64,000 bases of DNA from an uncultured Alphaproteobacteria bacterium (GCA_902541695.1 CACBRT010000002.1:1-64000), one strand, 5' to 3'; counted from the stretch's first letter, positions 39,289-51,560 are shown. Notes: generated by a model not told the origin, from the letters alone. A program made the numbers and translations.

Positions 39289-39392
39289 ATAAAAATATAT
39301 GTAAAATCAAGAGGTAAAAAAAGTTTGTAATGACTTTGTAACTAATTATTTACTATAAAATATTGATATTAGTGAATAAAAATATCTATATG

Positions 39393-40952
39393 CTATTCCC
39401 ACTCGATAGTTCCTGGAGGCTTTGATGTAATATCATACGTTACTCTATTTATTCCTTTCACTTCATTAATTATTCTAGTTGAAGTATCTTTAAGAAACTC
39501 ATGTTCGAAAGGATAATAATCAGCGGTCATTCCATCAACTGATGTAACTGCTCTTAGTGTACAAGCGAAGTCATAAGTTCTTTTATCACCCATTACACCT
39601 ACTGTTTTTACGGGTAATATAGCAACGAATGCTTGCCAAATTTTATCATATAAACCATATTTTTTTATCTGTTCAATAAAGATATGATCGGCATTTTTTA
39701 AAATTTCTAATTTATCTTTTGTTATTTCTCCTGGACATCTTATAGCTAATCCAGGGCCTGGAAAAGGATGACGATTTAAAAAATTCTTGTTTATACCCAT
39801 TTCTCGTCCTAAGTATCTCACTTCATCTTTAAATATTTCTTTTAATGGTTCTATTAATTTTAATCCCATTTTTTCTGGTAATCCTCCAACATTATGATGA
39901 GATTTAATAGTTTCAGATTCTCCTCCATGAACAGATACACTCTCAATCACGTCAGGATATAGTGTTCCTTGCCCTAAGAACTTTGAACCCTTAATCCTTT
40001 GCGCATACTTTTCAAAAACCTTGATAAAGAGTTTTCCTATTTTCTTTCTTTTTACTTCAGGATCGGATATCCCTTCCAATTCGCTAAAAAAAAGGTCACT
40101 CTCATCAGCATAAATTAGAGGAATTTTAATGTCATTTTTAAACATCTCCAAAACTTCATTTTCTTCATTTTTTCTAAGAAATCCATGATTGACGAAAATA
40201 CATGTAAGCTGCTTTTTTATTGCTTTATGCAATAAAACAGCTGTTACTGTACTGTCTACACCTCCTGAAATTCCACAAATTACTTTATCTTTTTTAACTA
40301 TATCCTTTATTTGGTGTATCATTTCCTCTTGATATGCTTTCATAGTCCAATCTCCATTGAAACCAGCAATCTTAAGAAAATTATCAAAAAGAATTAAACC
40401 TTTTGTTGTGTGGTGAACTTCTGGATGAAATTGTACTCCATAAAAATTTCTTTTGATATCTGCAACTACTGCGTGAGAAGCATTTGGTGAGATGGCACAT
40501 ACTTCAAATCCAGGAGCTAATTTAGATACATGGTCACCATGACTCATCCAAACTACTTCTTTATTTTGATTAAACCAGCCATCTAATAATTTTGTTTCTT
40601 TTTTTAATTCTAAGAAAGCTCTTCCAAATTCGGCAGAGAATTTACCACTTTCTACTTTTCCTCCTAATTGATGCATCATAAGCTGTTGTCCATAGCAAAT
40701 TCCGAGGATGGGAATTCCAAGTTCATAAATTAAGGAATTCACTTTTGGACTGGAATGATCATTAACACTTTTAGGGCCACCTGATAGGATTATTGCTTGA
40801 GGAGAAAGTTTTTTCAAAAATAAATTAGTTATATTTTTACAAGGATGAATTTCACAATAAATTTTTCTTTCTCGTAATCTTCTAGCTATAAGTTTTGTAA
40901 CTTGACTACCAAAATCAATGATAAGAAGAGTTTGATGTTTTAAATTTTTCAT
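39393..40952 (-). CDS. guaA: GMP synthase (glutamine-hydrolysing)
   Basis: 519 aa; [45 protein letters not shown]-terminal [10 protein letters not shown]. Confidence 0.98.
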   Translation of the reverse strand: MKNLKHQTLLIIDFGSQVTKLIARRLRERKIYCEIHPCKNITNLFLKKLSPQAIILSGGPKSVNDHSSPKVNSLIYELGIPILGICYGQQLMMHQLGGKVESGKFSAEFGRAFLELKKETKLLDGWFNQNKEVVWMSHGDHVSKLAPGFEVCAISPNASHAVVADIKRNFYGVQFHPEVHHTTKGLILFDNFLKIAGFNGDWTMKAYQEEMIHQIKDIVKKDKVICGISGGVDSTVTAVLLHKAIKKQLTCIFVNHGFLRKNEENEVLEMFKNDIKIPLIYADESDLFFSELEGISDPEVKRKKIGKLFIKVFEKYAQRIKGSKFLGQGTLYPDVIESVSVHGGESETIKSHHNVGGLPEKMGLKLIEPLKEIFKDEVRYLGREMGINKNFLNRHPFPGPGLAIRCPGEITKDKLEILKNADHIFIEQIKKYGLYDKIWQAFVAILPVKTVGVMGDKRTYDFACTLRAVTSVDGMTADYYPFEHEFLKDTSTRIINEVKGINRVTYDITSKPPGTIEWE

Positions 40953-41107
40953 AACTGAGTATTATTATCATAATATTAATATTGCAAGATCCGCTAAAAT
41001 TATACTAAATGATTTCATAGTTATTCTTTTTTTATTTTAAAATCATGAACCTAAAACATTTTTTTAATATATGAACACTCTTATAATGAATTTTAAAAGG
41101 TTAAAAT

Positions 41108-42643
41108 ATGTCTGGTAGAAGAGTTCGTGGTTCTGGTGGTCAATCTGCTAGAAGAGCTGCAAGAACAAATTTTGTTATTGATACAGCCAAATATATTGAA
41201 AGGAATATTCCAAATTTTGAGATTATGAATTTAGAGTCCCTTGAAATAATTGAAGAAAAAGCCGAGGAAGTACTCCAAAATATAGGAGTTAAATTTTTAG
41301 ATAATCCTAATGCTCTTAAACTATGGAGAAATGCTGGTGCGGATGTGTCTGGTGAACTTGTGAAAATACCAAAAGGTTTAGCTAAAGAACTATGCTCTAC
41401 AGCCCCAAATAGAATATTGCAACATGCAAGGAACCCTGAAAGATCAGTTGAAATAGGTGGAAGAAGTTTGGTTCTTGCTCCAGTTTATGGTCCACCTTTT
41501 GTAAGAGATAACGAAAATGGTAGAAGATATGCTAACATTACAGACTTCGAAAAATTTGTAAAATTGGGATACATGTCAAAATGGTTGCATCACTCAGGTG
41601 GTACTCTATGCGAACCAACAGATATTCCAGTCAACAAACGTCATCTTGATATGCTTTTTTCTCATATTATTTATTCTGATAAACCATTTATGGGTTCAGT
41701 TACTGCGCCTGATAGAGCTAAAGATAGTGTTGATATGGTTAAAATTCTTTTTGGAGATGAATTTGTTAAACAAAATACTGTATTAACAAGTTTAATTAAT
41801 ATTAATTCACCTCTTACTTTTGATTCAATAATGATGGGAGCATTAGAGGAATATGCAACTTCTAATCAAGCATGTATTATTTCTCCTTTCATAGTAGGTG
41901 GGGCAATGTCTCCAGTATCAGTCGCGGGAACGTTGGTTCAAGTTTTAGCAGAAGTTTTATCTGGTGTTGCATATTCCCAATTATTAAATCCAGGCGCTCC
42001 TGTAATATTTGGTGCATTTGTTACATCTATAGATATGAATTCAGGTGCCCCAACTTTTGGAACTCCTGAAGCTAGTAAAATTTTATATGGGGCTGGTCAA
42101 TTAGCCAGAAGATTAGGATTACCATTTCGTTCAGGTGGAGCTCTTTGTGGCTCAAAATTAACAGATGCACAGTCTGCTTATGAAAGTGCAAATACCCTTC
42201 AAGCAGCCCTTCATGGAGGAGTCAATTTTATGCTTCACGCATGTGGTTGGTTAGAAGGCGGATTAGTATCAAGTTTTGAAAAATTTGTTATTGATGCTGA
42301 TCAACTTGGAGCACTTCATACAATTAGTTCTGGTGTTGATATTTCTGAAAATGGGTTAGCTATTGATGCATTAGAAGAAGTTGGACCGTCAGGGCATTTT
42401 CTAGGATGTAATCATACCCAATTAAACTTTGAAAATGCTTTTTGGCGCAGTGAAATTTTTGATTACAAACCGTTTGAAACATGGCAAGAAGAAGGTGCTA
42501 AGGATACTACTCTTAATGCAAGCCAAAGAGTGAAATCACTGCTTGATAATTATATTAAGCCCAAATTAGATATATCAATAGAAGAAGAGTTGAAAGATTT
42601 TATAAAAATTAAAAAAAACTCTATGCCAGACTCTTTTGTATGA
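41108..42643 (+). CDS. MttB-family (trimethylamine/betaine methyltransferase-like) protein, non-pyrrolysine
   Basis: 511 aa; EEVLQNIGVKFLDNPNALKLWRNAGADV, HHSGGTLCEPTDIPVNKRHL, SQLLNPGAPVIFGAFVTSIDMNSGAPTFGTPE; no in-frame TAG. Confidence 0.9.
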   Translation: MSGRRVRGSGGQSARRAARTNFVIDTAKYIERNIPNFEIMNLESLEIIEEKAEEVLQNIGVKFLDNPNALKLWRNAGADVSGELVKIPKGLAKELCSTAPNRILQHARNPERSVEIGGRSLVLAPVYGPPFVRDNENGRRYANITDFEKFVKLGYMSKWLHHSGGTLCEPTDIPVNKRHLDMLFSHIIYSDKPFMGSVTAPDRAKDSVDMVKILFGDEFVKQNTVLTSLININSPLTFDSIMMGALEEYATSNQACIISPFIVGGAMSPVSVAGTLVQVLAEVLSGVAYSQLLNPGAPVIFGAFVTSIDMNSGAPTFGTPEASKILYGAGQLARRLGLPFRSGGALCGSKLTDAQSAYESANTLQAALHGGVNFMLHACGWLEGGLVSSFEKFVIDADQLGALHTISSGVDISENGLAIDALEEVGPSGHFLGCNHTQLNFENAFWRSEIFDYKPFETWQEEGAKDTTLNASQRVKSLLDNYIKPKLDISIEEELKDFIKIKKNSMPDSFV

Positions 42644-42644
42644 T

Positions 42645-43394
42645 CTATGGGCATAGATTTGCTATTCCCAAAAAATCCTCAGATTTTAAAGATGCACCAC
42701 CTACTAGGGCACCATCTACATCTTCTAAAGCAAAGATATCCTTAGCATTATTTGGTTTGACAGAACCTCCGTAAAGTATTCTCATTTTATTAGCAGTTTC
42801 GGTACCTTTGATTTCTGTTATTAATAACCTTAATTGACTATGAACACCTTGAATTTCCTTAAGACTAGGAATTCTACCAGTTCCAATTGCCCATATTGGT
42901 TCATAAGCTATTACAGTATTTTCACCGTTAGAAATAACAGGTATTGAGTTTCTTAGTTGAGAGCAAACTACGTCATTTGTTTGACCATTATTTTTCTCTT
43001 CTTCAGTCTCCCCAATACAGATTATTACTTGTAACCCAGAATTTATAACTGAAGTTGCTTTTCTATTTATAAGTTCATTATTCTCAAAATAATTTTGTCT
43101 TCTTTCTGAGTGTCCTACAATAATTACTTTTGCACCTGCATTTTTAAGCATTTTTGCTGAAATATCACCGGTAAACGCACCACTTTCTTCATGATGGCAA
43201 TTTTGAGCTCCAATTATTAATTTTTCATGAGAGATATTTTCGTGAGCTTTATAAATTATTGTATTAGGTAAGCATAAAGCCAAATCGCAATTCAATTTTT
43301 TACTATATTGATCAATTTTGCAAACCTCGCTTATTGAATCAAACATTCCATTCATCTTCCAATTACCAGCAATCAAAAATTTTCTATTAATCAT
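42645..43394 (-). CDS. tpiA: Triose-phosphate isomerase
   Basis: 249 aa; AGNWKMNG, GHSERR, AYEPIWAIGTG, LYGGSVKPNNA, GALVGGASL. Confidence 0.97.
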   Translation of the reverse strand: MINRKFLIAGNWKMNGMFDSISEVCKIDQYSKKLNCDLALCLPNTIIYKAHENISHEKLIIGAQNCHHEESGAFTGDISAKMLKNAGAKVIIVGHSERRQNYFENNELINRKATSVINSGLQVIICIGETEEEKNNGQTNDVVCSQLRNSIPVISNGENTVIAYEPIWAIGTGRIPSLKEIQGVHSQLRLLITEIKGTETANKMRILYGGSVKPNNAKDIFALEDVDGALVGGASLKSEDFLGIANLCP

Positions 43395-43464
43395 TACCTC
43401 TGCATAAAAGTTAAAAGTTTAAGCAATTAATTTCAAAAAAATTAAATAATCACTCTAAACTAAA

Positions 43465-43791
43465 TTAAAATTTGATAGATTCACCACAGCCACAAGCTTC
43501 AGTTACATTAGGGTTGTTGAATTTAAAACCTGATTCAAGAATTCCATCTTCATAATCTATTGTTGTACCAAAAAGATACATTTGTGCAAGTGGAGCGATT
43601 ATAACTTTTGCACCATCAAAATCTATAACTTCCTCATTTTGTTCAACCTTATCAACATATTCCATAAAGTATTCCATACCTGCACATCCACCTTTTTTCA
43701 AGTCTAGACGTAAAGCAAATTTATTTGAATTAACAGTAAGTTGTTTAATTTTTTGAATTGCTTTGTTTGTTATAGAAATTGGACTTTTCAT
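43465..43791 (-). CDS. HesB/IscA-family (A-type) iron-sulfur carrier
   Basis: 108 aa; LRLDLKKGGCAGMEY, NPNVTEACGCGESI with conserved Cys triad. Confidence 0.92.
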   Translation of the reverse strand: MKSPISITNKAIQKIKQLTVNSNKFALRLDLKKGGCAGMEYFMEYVDKVEQNEEVIDFDGAKVIIAPLAQMYLFGTTIDYEDGILESGFKFNNPNVTEACGCGESIKF

Positions 43792-43801
43792 AGTATAATT
43801 C

Positions 43802-45361
<1,560 letters not shown>

Positions 45362-45502
45362 TTAATATATCTTACATTTTAGTAAGTATTTTACTTTTTA
45401 TAAAATTTTATTTATAAAAATTTCTTGAATCTGTCGTTCTTAATTAACATATCTAAATCATGTTCAATAAATCCAAAACCATTAGTTCAAGGTAGATTTG
45501 TA

Positions 45503-47914
45503 ATGAAAAAAGATAATAAAATTATTCAACCAGTACTTCCTTTAAGAGATATTGTTGTTTTCCCAAACATGATTGTTAGACTTTTTGTTGGTAGAGATAA
45601 ATCTGTTCGAGCGCTAGAAGAGGTTATGAAAGAAAATAAAGAAATACTGTTATCCAGTCAAATAGATGCAACTCAAGACGAACCTACAGAAGAAACTATT
45701 AATAAAGTAGGTGTAACAGCAAATGTGTTACAGATTTTGAAGCTGCCTGATGGTGCAGTAAAGATATTGGTTGAAGGTAAAAAAAGAGTTAAAATAGATA
45801 AATTCATCTCTAACAAGAATTTTTTTGAAGCTGAGGCTGTTATTGTTGAAGATGAGATAAGTAATTCAGACGAAATTGAAGCATTAAGAAGATCAGTAAT
45901 TGATGAGTTCGATAGATATTCAAAACTAAATAAAAACATTCCTGAAGAAGCTCTAAAGGCAATAACTGAGGCTGATAGTCCCTCCAAGTTAGCAGATACT
46001 GTTGCTGGGCATCTAAGTATAACAGTTGATAAAAAACAAGAAATTTTAGAAATAATTGATTTGTGTAAAAGGTTGGAGACAATATTTGGATTAATGCAAG
46101 GAGAAATGAGTGTCTTAAGAGTTGAGAAAAAAATAAAATCACGTGTTAAAAATCAAATGGAACGTACACAAAGAGAGTATTATTTGAACGAACAAATGAA
46201 AGCCATTCAAAAGGAATTAGGAGACGGTTCTGAAGGTCAAGATGAATTAGCTGAAATTGAACAAAAAATATCTAAGACAAAATTAAGTAAAGAAGCTAAA
46301 GATAAAGCTTTAGCTGAATTAAAAAAATTGAAAACTATGTCTCCAATGTCAGCTGAAGCCACAGTTGTTAGAAATTATCTGGATTGGATTCTTTCTATTC
46401 CTTGGGGAAAACAAAGTAGAGTTAAAAAGGATCTTGTTAGGTCACAAAAAATACTAGATGATGATCACTGTGGTTTGGAAAAAGTTAAAGAAAGGATTAT
46501 AGAATACTTAGCAATACAACAAAGGTCTAAGAAAATTAAAGGTCCCATCCTATGTTTAGTGGGTCCTCCTGGGGTTGGGAAAACTTCTTTAGGTAAATCG
46601 ATTGCTTCAGCTACTGGTCGCGAATTCATAAGAATTGCTTTAGGTGGTGTCCATGATGAAAGTGAAATAAGAGGACATAGACGAACTTATATAGGATCTA
46701 TGCCTGGTAAAATAATACAATCCATGAAGAAAGCTAAGACTAATAATCCTCTTATTCTACTGGATGAAGTAGACAAAATGGGTAGAGACTTCAGGGGAGA
46801 TCCTGCTAGTGCTATGTTGGAAGTCCTTGATCCGGAACAGAATGGTACATTTACAGACCATTATTTGGAAGTAGAATATGATTTATCTAATGTTATGTTT
46901 ATTACCACTGCAAATACTTATAATATGGCGAGACCTTTATTAGATAGGATGGAAATTATAAGTCTTGCTGGATATACTGAAATCGAAAAGCGTGACATTG
47001 CAAAAGAACATTTAATATCTAAACAGATGAAAGCTCATGGATTAAAAGAATCTGAATTTAGTATTAATGATAAAGGTCTTTTGGAGATAATTAGAAGATA
47101 TACAAGAGAAGCAGGTGTCAGGAATTTAGAGAGAGAAATAGCAAAACTTTGCCGTAAATCTTTAACTAAAATAATTAAAGGTGAATCTAATAAAATTAAC
47201 GTTACTTTAAAAAATATTGATGATTTTTTGGGTGTAAAAAAATTTAAATTTGGGCTCGCTGAAGATGAAAACCAAATAGGAGTTACAACTGGATTGGCAT
47301 GGACTGAAACAGGTGGAGACTTACTCTCTATAGAGGCTCTACAATTACCAGGTAAAGGTAGAATGAAATCTACTGGTAAACTAGGAGAAGTAATGAAAGA
47401 AAGTATAGATGCAGCTTCTAGTTTTGTGAGATCGAAGTCTCCATCACTAGGTATAAAACCTCCGCTATTTGAAAAACTAGATATTCATGTGCATGTACCA
47501 GAGGGTGCTACCCCAAAAGATGGTCCTTCTGCTGGTATTGCTATGGTTACATCAATTGTATCAGTTCTCACAGAAATTCCAGTCAGAAGGGATATCGCTA
47601 TGACAGGCGAAGTGACACTTCGTGGAAATATCTTACCCATTGGTGGTTTAAAGGAAAAATTACTAGCGGCACTTCGTGGAGGGATCAAAACAGTTTTAAT
47701 TCCAAAAGAAAATGCCAAAGATTTGAGAGAAATACCTGATCAAGTTAAAAATGGTCTTGAGATAATACCATTATCTCACGTTAGTGAAGTATTAGATATT
47801 GCGCTAGTTGAGAAACCAAAAGCTATAGAGTGGGATCCGTCAGATTTAATTGGATCAACTAGTAAAAATAAAGGTGATGAGGAATTAGATAGTGAGACTT
47901 CTGTTGCTCATTAA
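45503..47914 (+). CDS. lon: ATP-dependent protease La
   Basis: Lon N-domain LPLRDIVVFPNMIVRLFVGRDKS, Walker A GPPGVGKTSLGKSIA, catalytic PKDGPSAGIAM. Start at ATG 45503; the track's TTG at 45425 adds a non-Lon extension. Confidence 0.97.
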   Translation: MKKDNKIIQPVLPLRDIVVFPNMIVRLFVGRDKSVRALEEVMKENKEILLSSQIDATQDEPTEETINKVGVTANVLQILKLPDGAVKILVEGKKRVKIDKFISNKNFFEAEAVIVEDEISNSDEIEALRRSVIDEFDRYSKLNKNIPEEALKAITEADSPSKLADTVAGHLSITVDKKQEILEIIDLCKRLETIFGLMQGEMSVLRVEKKIKSRVKNQMERTQREYYLNEQMKAIQKELGDGSEGQDELAEIEQKISKTKLSKEAKDKALAELKKLKTMSPMSAEATVVRNYLDWILSIPWGKQSRVKKDLVRSQKILDDDHCGLEKVKERIIEYLAIQQRSKKIKGPILCLVGPPGVGKTSLGKSIASATGREFIRIALGGVHDESEIRGHRRTYIGSMPGKIIQSMKKAKTNNPLILLDEVDKMGRDFRGDPASAMLEVLDPEQNGTFTDHYLEVEYDLSNVMFITTANTYNMARPLLDRMEIISLAGYTEIEKRDIAKEHLISKQMKAHGLKESEFSINDKGLLEIIRRYTREAGVRNLEREIAKLCRKSLTKIIKGESNKINVTLKNIDDFLGVKKFKFGLAEDENQIGVTTGLAWTETGGDLLSIEALQLPGKGRMKSTGKLGEVMKESIDAASSFVRSKSPSLGIKPPLFEKLDIHVHVPEGATPKDGPSAGIAMVTSIVSVLTEIPVRRDIAMTGEVTLRGNILPIGGLKEKLLAALRGGIKTVLIPKENAKDLREIPDQVKNGLEIIPLSHVSEVLDIALVEKPKAIEWDPSDLIGSTSKNKGDEELDSETSVAH

Positions 47915-47983
47915 CTTTTTTATAAAATAATTTAATTATTGTGTTTAGCTGATTTAATTATTATCATTAATTCATTGCGATTT

Positions 47984-48059
47984 GGGTGATTAGCTCAGTT
48001 GGTAGAGCGCTTCGTTTACACCGAAGATGTCAGGAGTTCGAGTCTCTTATCACCCACCA
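47984..48059 (+). tRNA. tRNA-Val (anticodon TAC), CCA encoded
   Basis: GGGTGAT acceptor pairs with ATCACCC; anticodon arm CTTCG-TTTACAC-CGAAG; T-arm GGAGTTCGAGTCTC; ends ACCA. Confidence 0.97.
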
Positions 48060-48174
48060 AATATTAGATTTCCTATACTTTATAATTTTGAAAGTAAAGT
48101 TTAGTTTTGGAGTATCTTTCTCTTGACAATAATTGTATCCAAGAGTTTAAAGGTATTATATTATTTTTATAACT

Positions 48175-48251
48175 GCGGTTGTAGCTCAGTTGGTTAGAGT
48201 GCCGGCCTGTCACGCCGGAGGTCGCGGGTTCGAGCCCCGTCAACCGCGCCA
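48175..48251 (+). tRNA. tRNA-Asp (anticodon GTC), CCA encoded
   Basis: GCGGTTG acceptor pairs with CAACCGC; anticodon arm CCGGC-CTGTCAC-GCCGG; GCGGGTTCGAGCCCCGT; ends GCCA. Confidence 0.97.
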
Positions 48252-48267
48252 ATTCATAATTTGAAAA

Positions 48268-49338
48268 ATGACACATTTTTGGTTGCGATCTGAGGACAGA
48301 TTGGATGAATTTCGTACCCCTATAACTCCTTTTGGAGCACAAAAACTTTTGAATGAAGGTTTTGAAGTATCTGTTGAAGAATGCGAAAATAGATTTTTTA
48401 AGACATCAGAATATCAACACAAAGGTTGTAAAATTAAAAAAAAAGGTTCTTGGGTTACTGCTGATAAAGACACAATTATAATAGGCTTAAAAGAAATTCA
48501 TCAAGAAATAGAATTGAGGCATAAACATGTCATGTTTGCTCATATTTTTAAAAAACAAAATGATTCATATAAAATTCTTAATAACTTCAAAGAAAATAAG
48601 GGTGTTTTATTTGATCTAGAATATTTAAAAAACGCTAAAGGTAAGAGAGTAGCTGCTTTTGGATATTATGCTGGTTTTTCTGGAGCTTTTGTTGGATTGC
48701 ATATATGGTTAAATTATAAAAATGATAGTTTATCATCAGGAATAAAAATACCATTTTCTACTACCAAAAAAAAGTTAGTTGATATTATTTCTAAACAAAT
48801 AAAGTTACAAAAGAGGAAAGATTTTTTGATGCCAAAAATAATAGTAATAGGAGCTGAAGGTAGAGTAGGAAGAGGTGCTACAGATTTTCTTAAGACATTA
48901 GATTTTAATATAACTGAATGGGATTTAAACGATACTTACAATAAAAAAACTTTTCCTGAGATATTAGAGCATGATATTTTTATAAATTGTGTTTTATCGT
49001 CAGATAAATCAGTAAAATTTTTAAATAAAAGTGATCTTATTGATGATAGAAAATTGACATTAATATCTGACGTATCTTGTGACCCTGGTAGTGAATTTAA
49101 CACAATACCTTTATATGAGAAGCCATCTTCTTTCGAAAAACCTTTTCAGTATATAATAGATAAAAAAAAACCTTTGATTTTAACTGCTATAGATAATTTG
49201 CCGGCTATGCTTCCCAAGGAAAGCAGTCTTGATTTTGAATATCAACTCCTGCCATATTTATTAGATTTTAATCTTGATAAATCTGGAGTGTGGAAAGGTG
49301 CAAAGAAAATATTTTATGATAAAATTAATCAGATATAA
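48268..49338 (+). CDS. Saccharopine dehydrogenase (L-lysine-forming, LYS1-like)
   Basis: 356 aa; MTHFWLRSEDRLDEFRTPITPFGAQKLLNEGFEVSVEE, VIGAEGRVGRGATDFLK, ISDVSCDPGSEFNTIPLYEKP, LTAIDNLPAMLPKESS. Confidence 0.88.
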   Translation: MTHFWLRSEDRLDEFRTPITPFGAQKLLNEGFEVSVEECENRFFKTSEYQHKGCKIKKKGSWVTADKDTIIIGLKEIHQEIELRHKHVMFAHIFKKQNDSYKILNNFKENKGVLFDLEYLKNAKGKRVAAFGYYAGFSGAFVGLHIWLNYKNDSLSSGIKIPFSTTKKKLVDIISKQIKLQKRKDFLMPKIIVIGAEGRVGRGATDFLKTLDFNITEWDLNDTYNKKTFPEILEHDIFINCVLSSDKSVKFLNKSDLIDDRKLTLISDVSCDPGSEFNTIPLYEKPSSFEKPFQYIIDKKKPLILTAIDNLPAMLPKESSLDFEYQLLPYLLDFNLDKSGVWKGAKKIFYDKINQI

Positions 49339-49352
49339 AAATAGGATTCAAT

Positions 49353-50495
49353 ATGTCTAGAATTCATTGGTTAGGAACTGGTCTTTCTTCAATTCCAGGT
49401 TTAAGAAGATTATTAAAGAAAAATTACAATGTTTTTGTTTGGAATAGGACTATACAGAAAGCTCAAACTTTATTTGGTGATTTGACAAGCAATATATATA
49501 AATTTGATTTTAGTGAATTAGAAAAAAAAACTATAGCTGGAGATATATTAATATCAATGCTTCCAGCGAGTCATCATTTGGACATAGCTAAATTATGTCT
49601 TAAAAAGAATGCAAACTTTATTTCTTCATCATATATCTCTGAAGGACTCCAAGAACTTAATAGCGAAGTCAAAAAACAAGGATTAGTTTTTTTAAATGAA
49701 GTAGGTCTTGACCCTGGCATTGATCACTTAATGGCTCATGACTTAGTTAAGCAATATAGAGAATCTTATAGTTTTGATCAAAATAATACGATCGAATTTT
49801 TTTCATTTTGTGGAGGAGTACCTAAAAACCCCAATAACTTTTGTTATAAATTTAGTTGGTCTCCTTTGGGTGTTCTAAAAGCTTTAAAATCCCCAGCAAA
49901 ATCAATAGAAGAATTTAATCCTGTTGAAACATTAAGACCATGGTATAATATCAAAGTACATGAGATTCCTAACTCTGAAAAAGAAAAATTTGAAGTTTAT
50001 CCCAACCGCGATAGTTTGCCATTTATAGATCAATATGATTTTGATAAAAATTGGAAAATAAAAAGATTTGTCAGGGGTACTATAAGAAATTTAGGGTGGA
50101 AAAAAGCTTGGCAGGAGATATTTCGAAATATAGAGGCAATAAATATTGATAGTGATATTGAAAAGCTCGAAAAATTATCATCTGATCTCTGGGATCAATA
50201 TTCTTATAAAGAAAATGAAGAAGATAGGGTCGTTCTCAATGTTTCTTTAAAAGCCTCAAAAAATAATATTATTAATTTTGATAGATCTTATTTGTTAGAT
50301 GCCTGGGGAAACAATAAAAGTAGTGCAATGTCAAGATTAGTATCAATTCCAGTAGCACTGGCTGTAGAAAGCGTATTGAAAAGCAAAATTTCTTTTGGAG
50401 TAAGCGCTGCACCAAAATCTCCTAAATTAGTTTCTGAATGGTTGAATGAAATAAAAAAAGAAGCACAGATTTTTAATTTTATTAAAATATCTTAA
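49353..50495 (+). CDS. Saccharopine dehydrogenase/reductase (LYS9-like)
   Basis: 380 aa; VFVWNRTIQKAQTLFGD, LNEVGLDPGIDHLMAHDLV, FCGGVPKNPNNFCYKFSWSPLGVLKAL. Confidence 0.9.
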   Translation: MSRIHWLGTGLSSIPGLRRLLKKNYNVFVWNRTIQKAQTLFGDLTSNIYKFDFSELEKKTIAGDILISMLPASHHLDIAKLCLKKNANFISSSYISEGLQELNSEVKKQGLVFLNEVGLDPGIDHLMAHDLVKQYRESYSFDQNNTIEFFSFCGGVPKNPNNFCYKFSWSPLGVLKALKSPAKSIEEFNPVETLRPWYNIKVHEIPNSEKEKFEVYPNRDSLPFIDQYDFDKNWKIKRFVRGTIRNLGWKKAWQEIFRNIEAINIDSDIEKLEKLSSDLWDQYSYKENEEDRVVLNVSLKASKNNIINFDRSYLLDAWGNNKSSAMSRLVSIPVALAVESVLKSKISFGVSAAPKSPKLVSEWLNEIKKEAQIFNFIKIS

Positions 50496-50530
50496 AATTA
50501 GGTATTATTGTGTAATTATATGGTGCGACC

Positions 50531-50559
50531 TTGTGATCCCTATTAATTTGTTTTACACT
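50531..50559 (+). promoter_or_regulatory. Candidate promoter for the nuo operon
   Basis: TTGTGA (50531-50536), 17-nt spacer, TACACT (50554-50559), about 100 nt upstream of nuoA. Confidence 0.3.
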
Positions 50560-50655
50560 GTTGACGTAAATGTTACTTAGGAGTAAAAACTCATAAACTT
50601 AATTTAAAGAGTATGCTACCTTTAACATAAGTATATTCTCGTGGGGGAGGATAAA

Positions 50656-51021
50656 TTGAGTAGTATTGCGATTAACTATTTGCCAATTCTAATTTTTATA
50701 GGTCTAGCCATAGTTATAGGTCTTACTTTTTTATTAGCAGCTGCTGTTATAGCCGTTAGAAACCCAGATGTAGAAAAAGTTTCCGCTTACGAGTGCGGAT
50801 TTAATGCTTTCGATGATGCAAGAATGAAATTTGATGTTCGATTCTATCTTGTAGCTATTCTTTTTATAATATTTGATTTGGAAGTAGCATTTCTTTTTCC
50901 TTGGGCTATTAGTTTTGGTGAAATTGGATTATTTGGATATATATCTATGATGATTTTCTTATTTGTATTAACTATTGGTTTCATATATGAGTGGAAAAAA
51001 GGCGCGTTAGAATGGGATTAA
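50656..51021 (+). CDS. nuoA: NADH-quinone oxidoreductase subunit A
   Basis: [44 protein letters not shown] at 50656 preceded by GGGGGAGG is a better start than GTG 50641, which lies inside that SD region. Confidence 0.95.
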   Translation: MSSIAINYLPILIFIGLAIVIGLTFLLAAAVIAVRNPDVEKVSAYECGFNAFDDARMKFDVRFYLVAILFIIFDLEVAFLFPWAISFGEIGLFGYISMMIFLFVLTIGFIYEWKKGALEWD

Positions 51022-51548
51022 CAAAAACTGACAATAATGTTCTGGGAATTGATAAAGATTTTTTTACTAGAGAAATATCTGATAATGTTTCCACAAAAGG
51101 CTTTATACAAACATCAGCTCAAGACGTAATTAATTGGGCTAGAACTGGCAGCTTACATTGGATGACTTTTGGGTTAGCATGTTGTGCAGTTGAGATGATG
51201 CATACTTCCACACCAAGATATGATCTTGAGAGGTTTGGTACTGCTCCTAGAGCAAGTCCTCGACAGTCTGATCTAATGATAGTTGCCGGAACTTTAACAA
51301 ATAAAATGGCTCCAGCCCTTAGGAAAGTTTATGATCAAATGCCTGAACCAAGATATGTGATTTCTATGGGTTCATGTGCTAATGGCGGTGGATATTACCA
51401 TTATTCTTATTCAGTTGTAAGAGGTTGTGATAGAATTGTTCCTGTCGATATTTATGTTCCTGGGTGTCCCCCAACTGCTGAAGCATTACTTTATGGCATA
51501 CTACAACTTCAACGTAAAATAAGAAGAACTGGGACTATATCAAGGTAG
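51012..51548 (+). CDS. nuoB: NADH-quinone oxidoreductase subunit B
   Basis: [57 protein letters not shown] 51012 (MGLTKTDNN) preferred. Confidence 0.97.
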   Translation: MGLTKTDNNVLGIDKDFFTREISDNVSTKGFIQTSAQDVINWARTGSLHWMTFGLACCAVEMMHTSTPRYDLERFGTAPRASPRQSDLMIVAGTLTNKMAPALRKVYDQMPEPRYVISMGSCANGGGYYHYSYSVVRGCDRIVPVDIYVPGCPPTAEALLYGILQLQRKIRRTGTISR

Positions 51549-51560
51549 TAGGTATAAGCA

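Noticed and set aside
36853-39400. Cys-rich peptide as a RiPP precursor
   Set aside because: No radical SAM, LanM, YcaO or peptidase-transporter gene in the neighbourhood; kept only as a low-probability alternative.
45425-45502. N-terminal extension of Lon from TTG 45425
   Set aside because: Extension is non-homologous; ATG 45503 gives the canonical Lon N-terminus.
48073-48342. 89-aa minus-strand ORF containing LTGLEPATSGVTGRHSNQLSYNR
   Set aside because: It is the antisense translation of tRNA-Asp (48175-48251), a well-known spurious ORF pattern.
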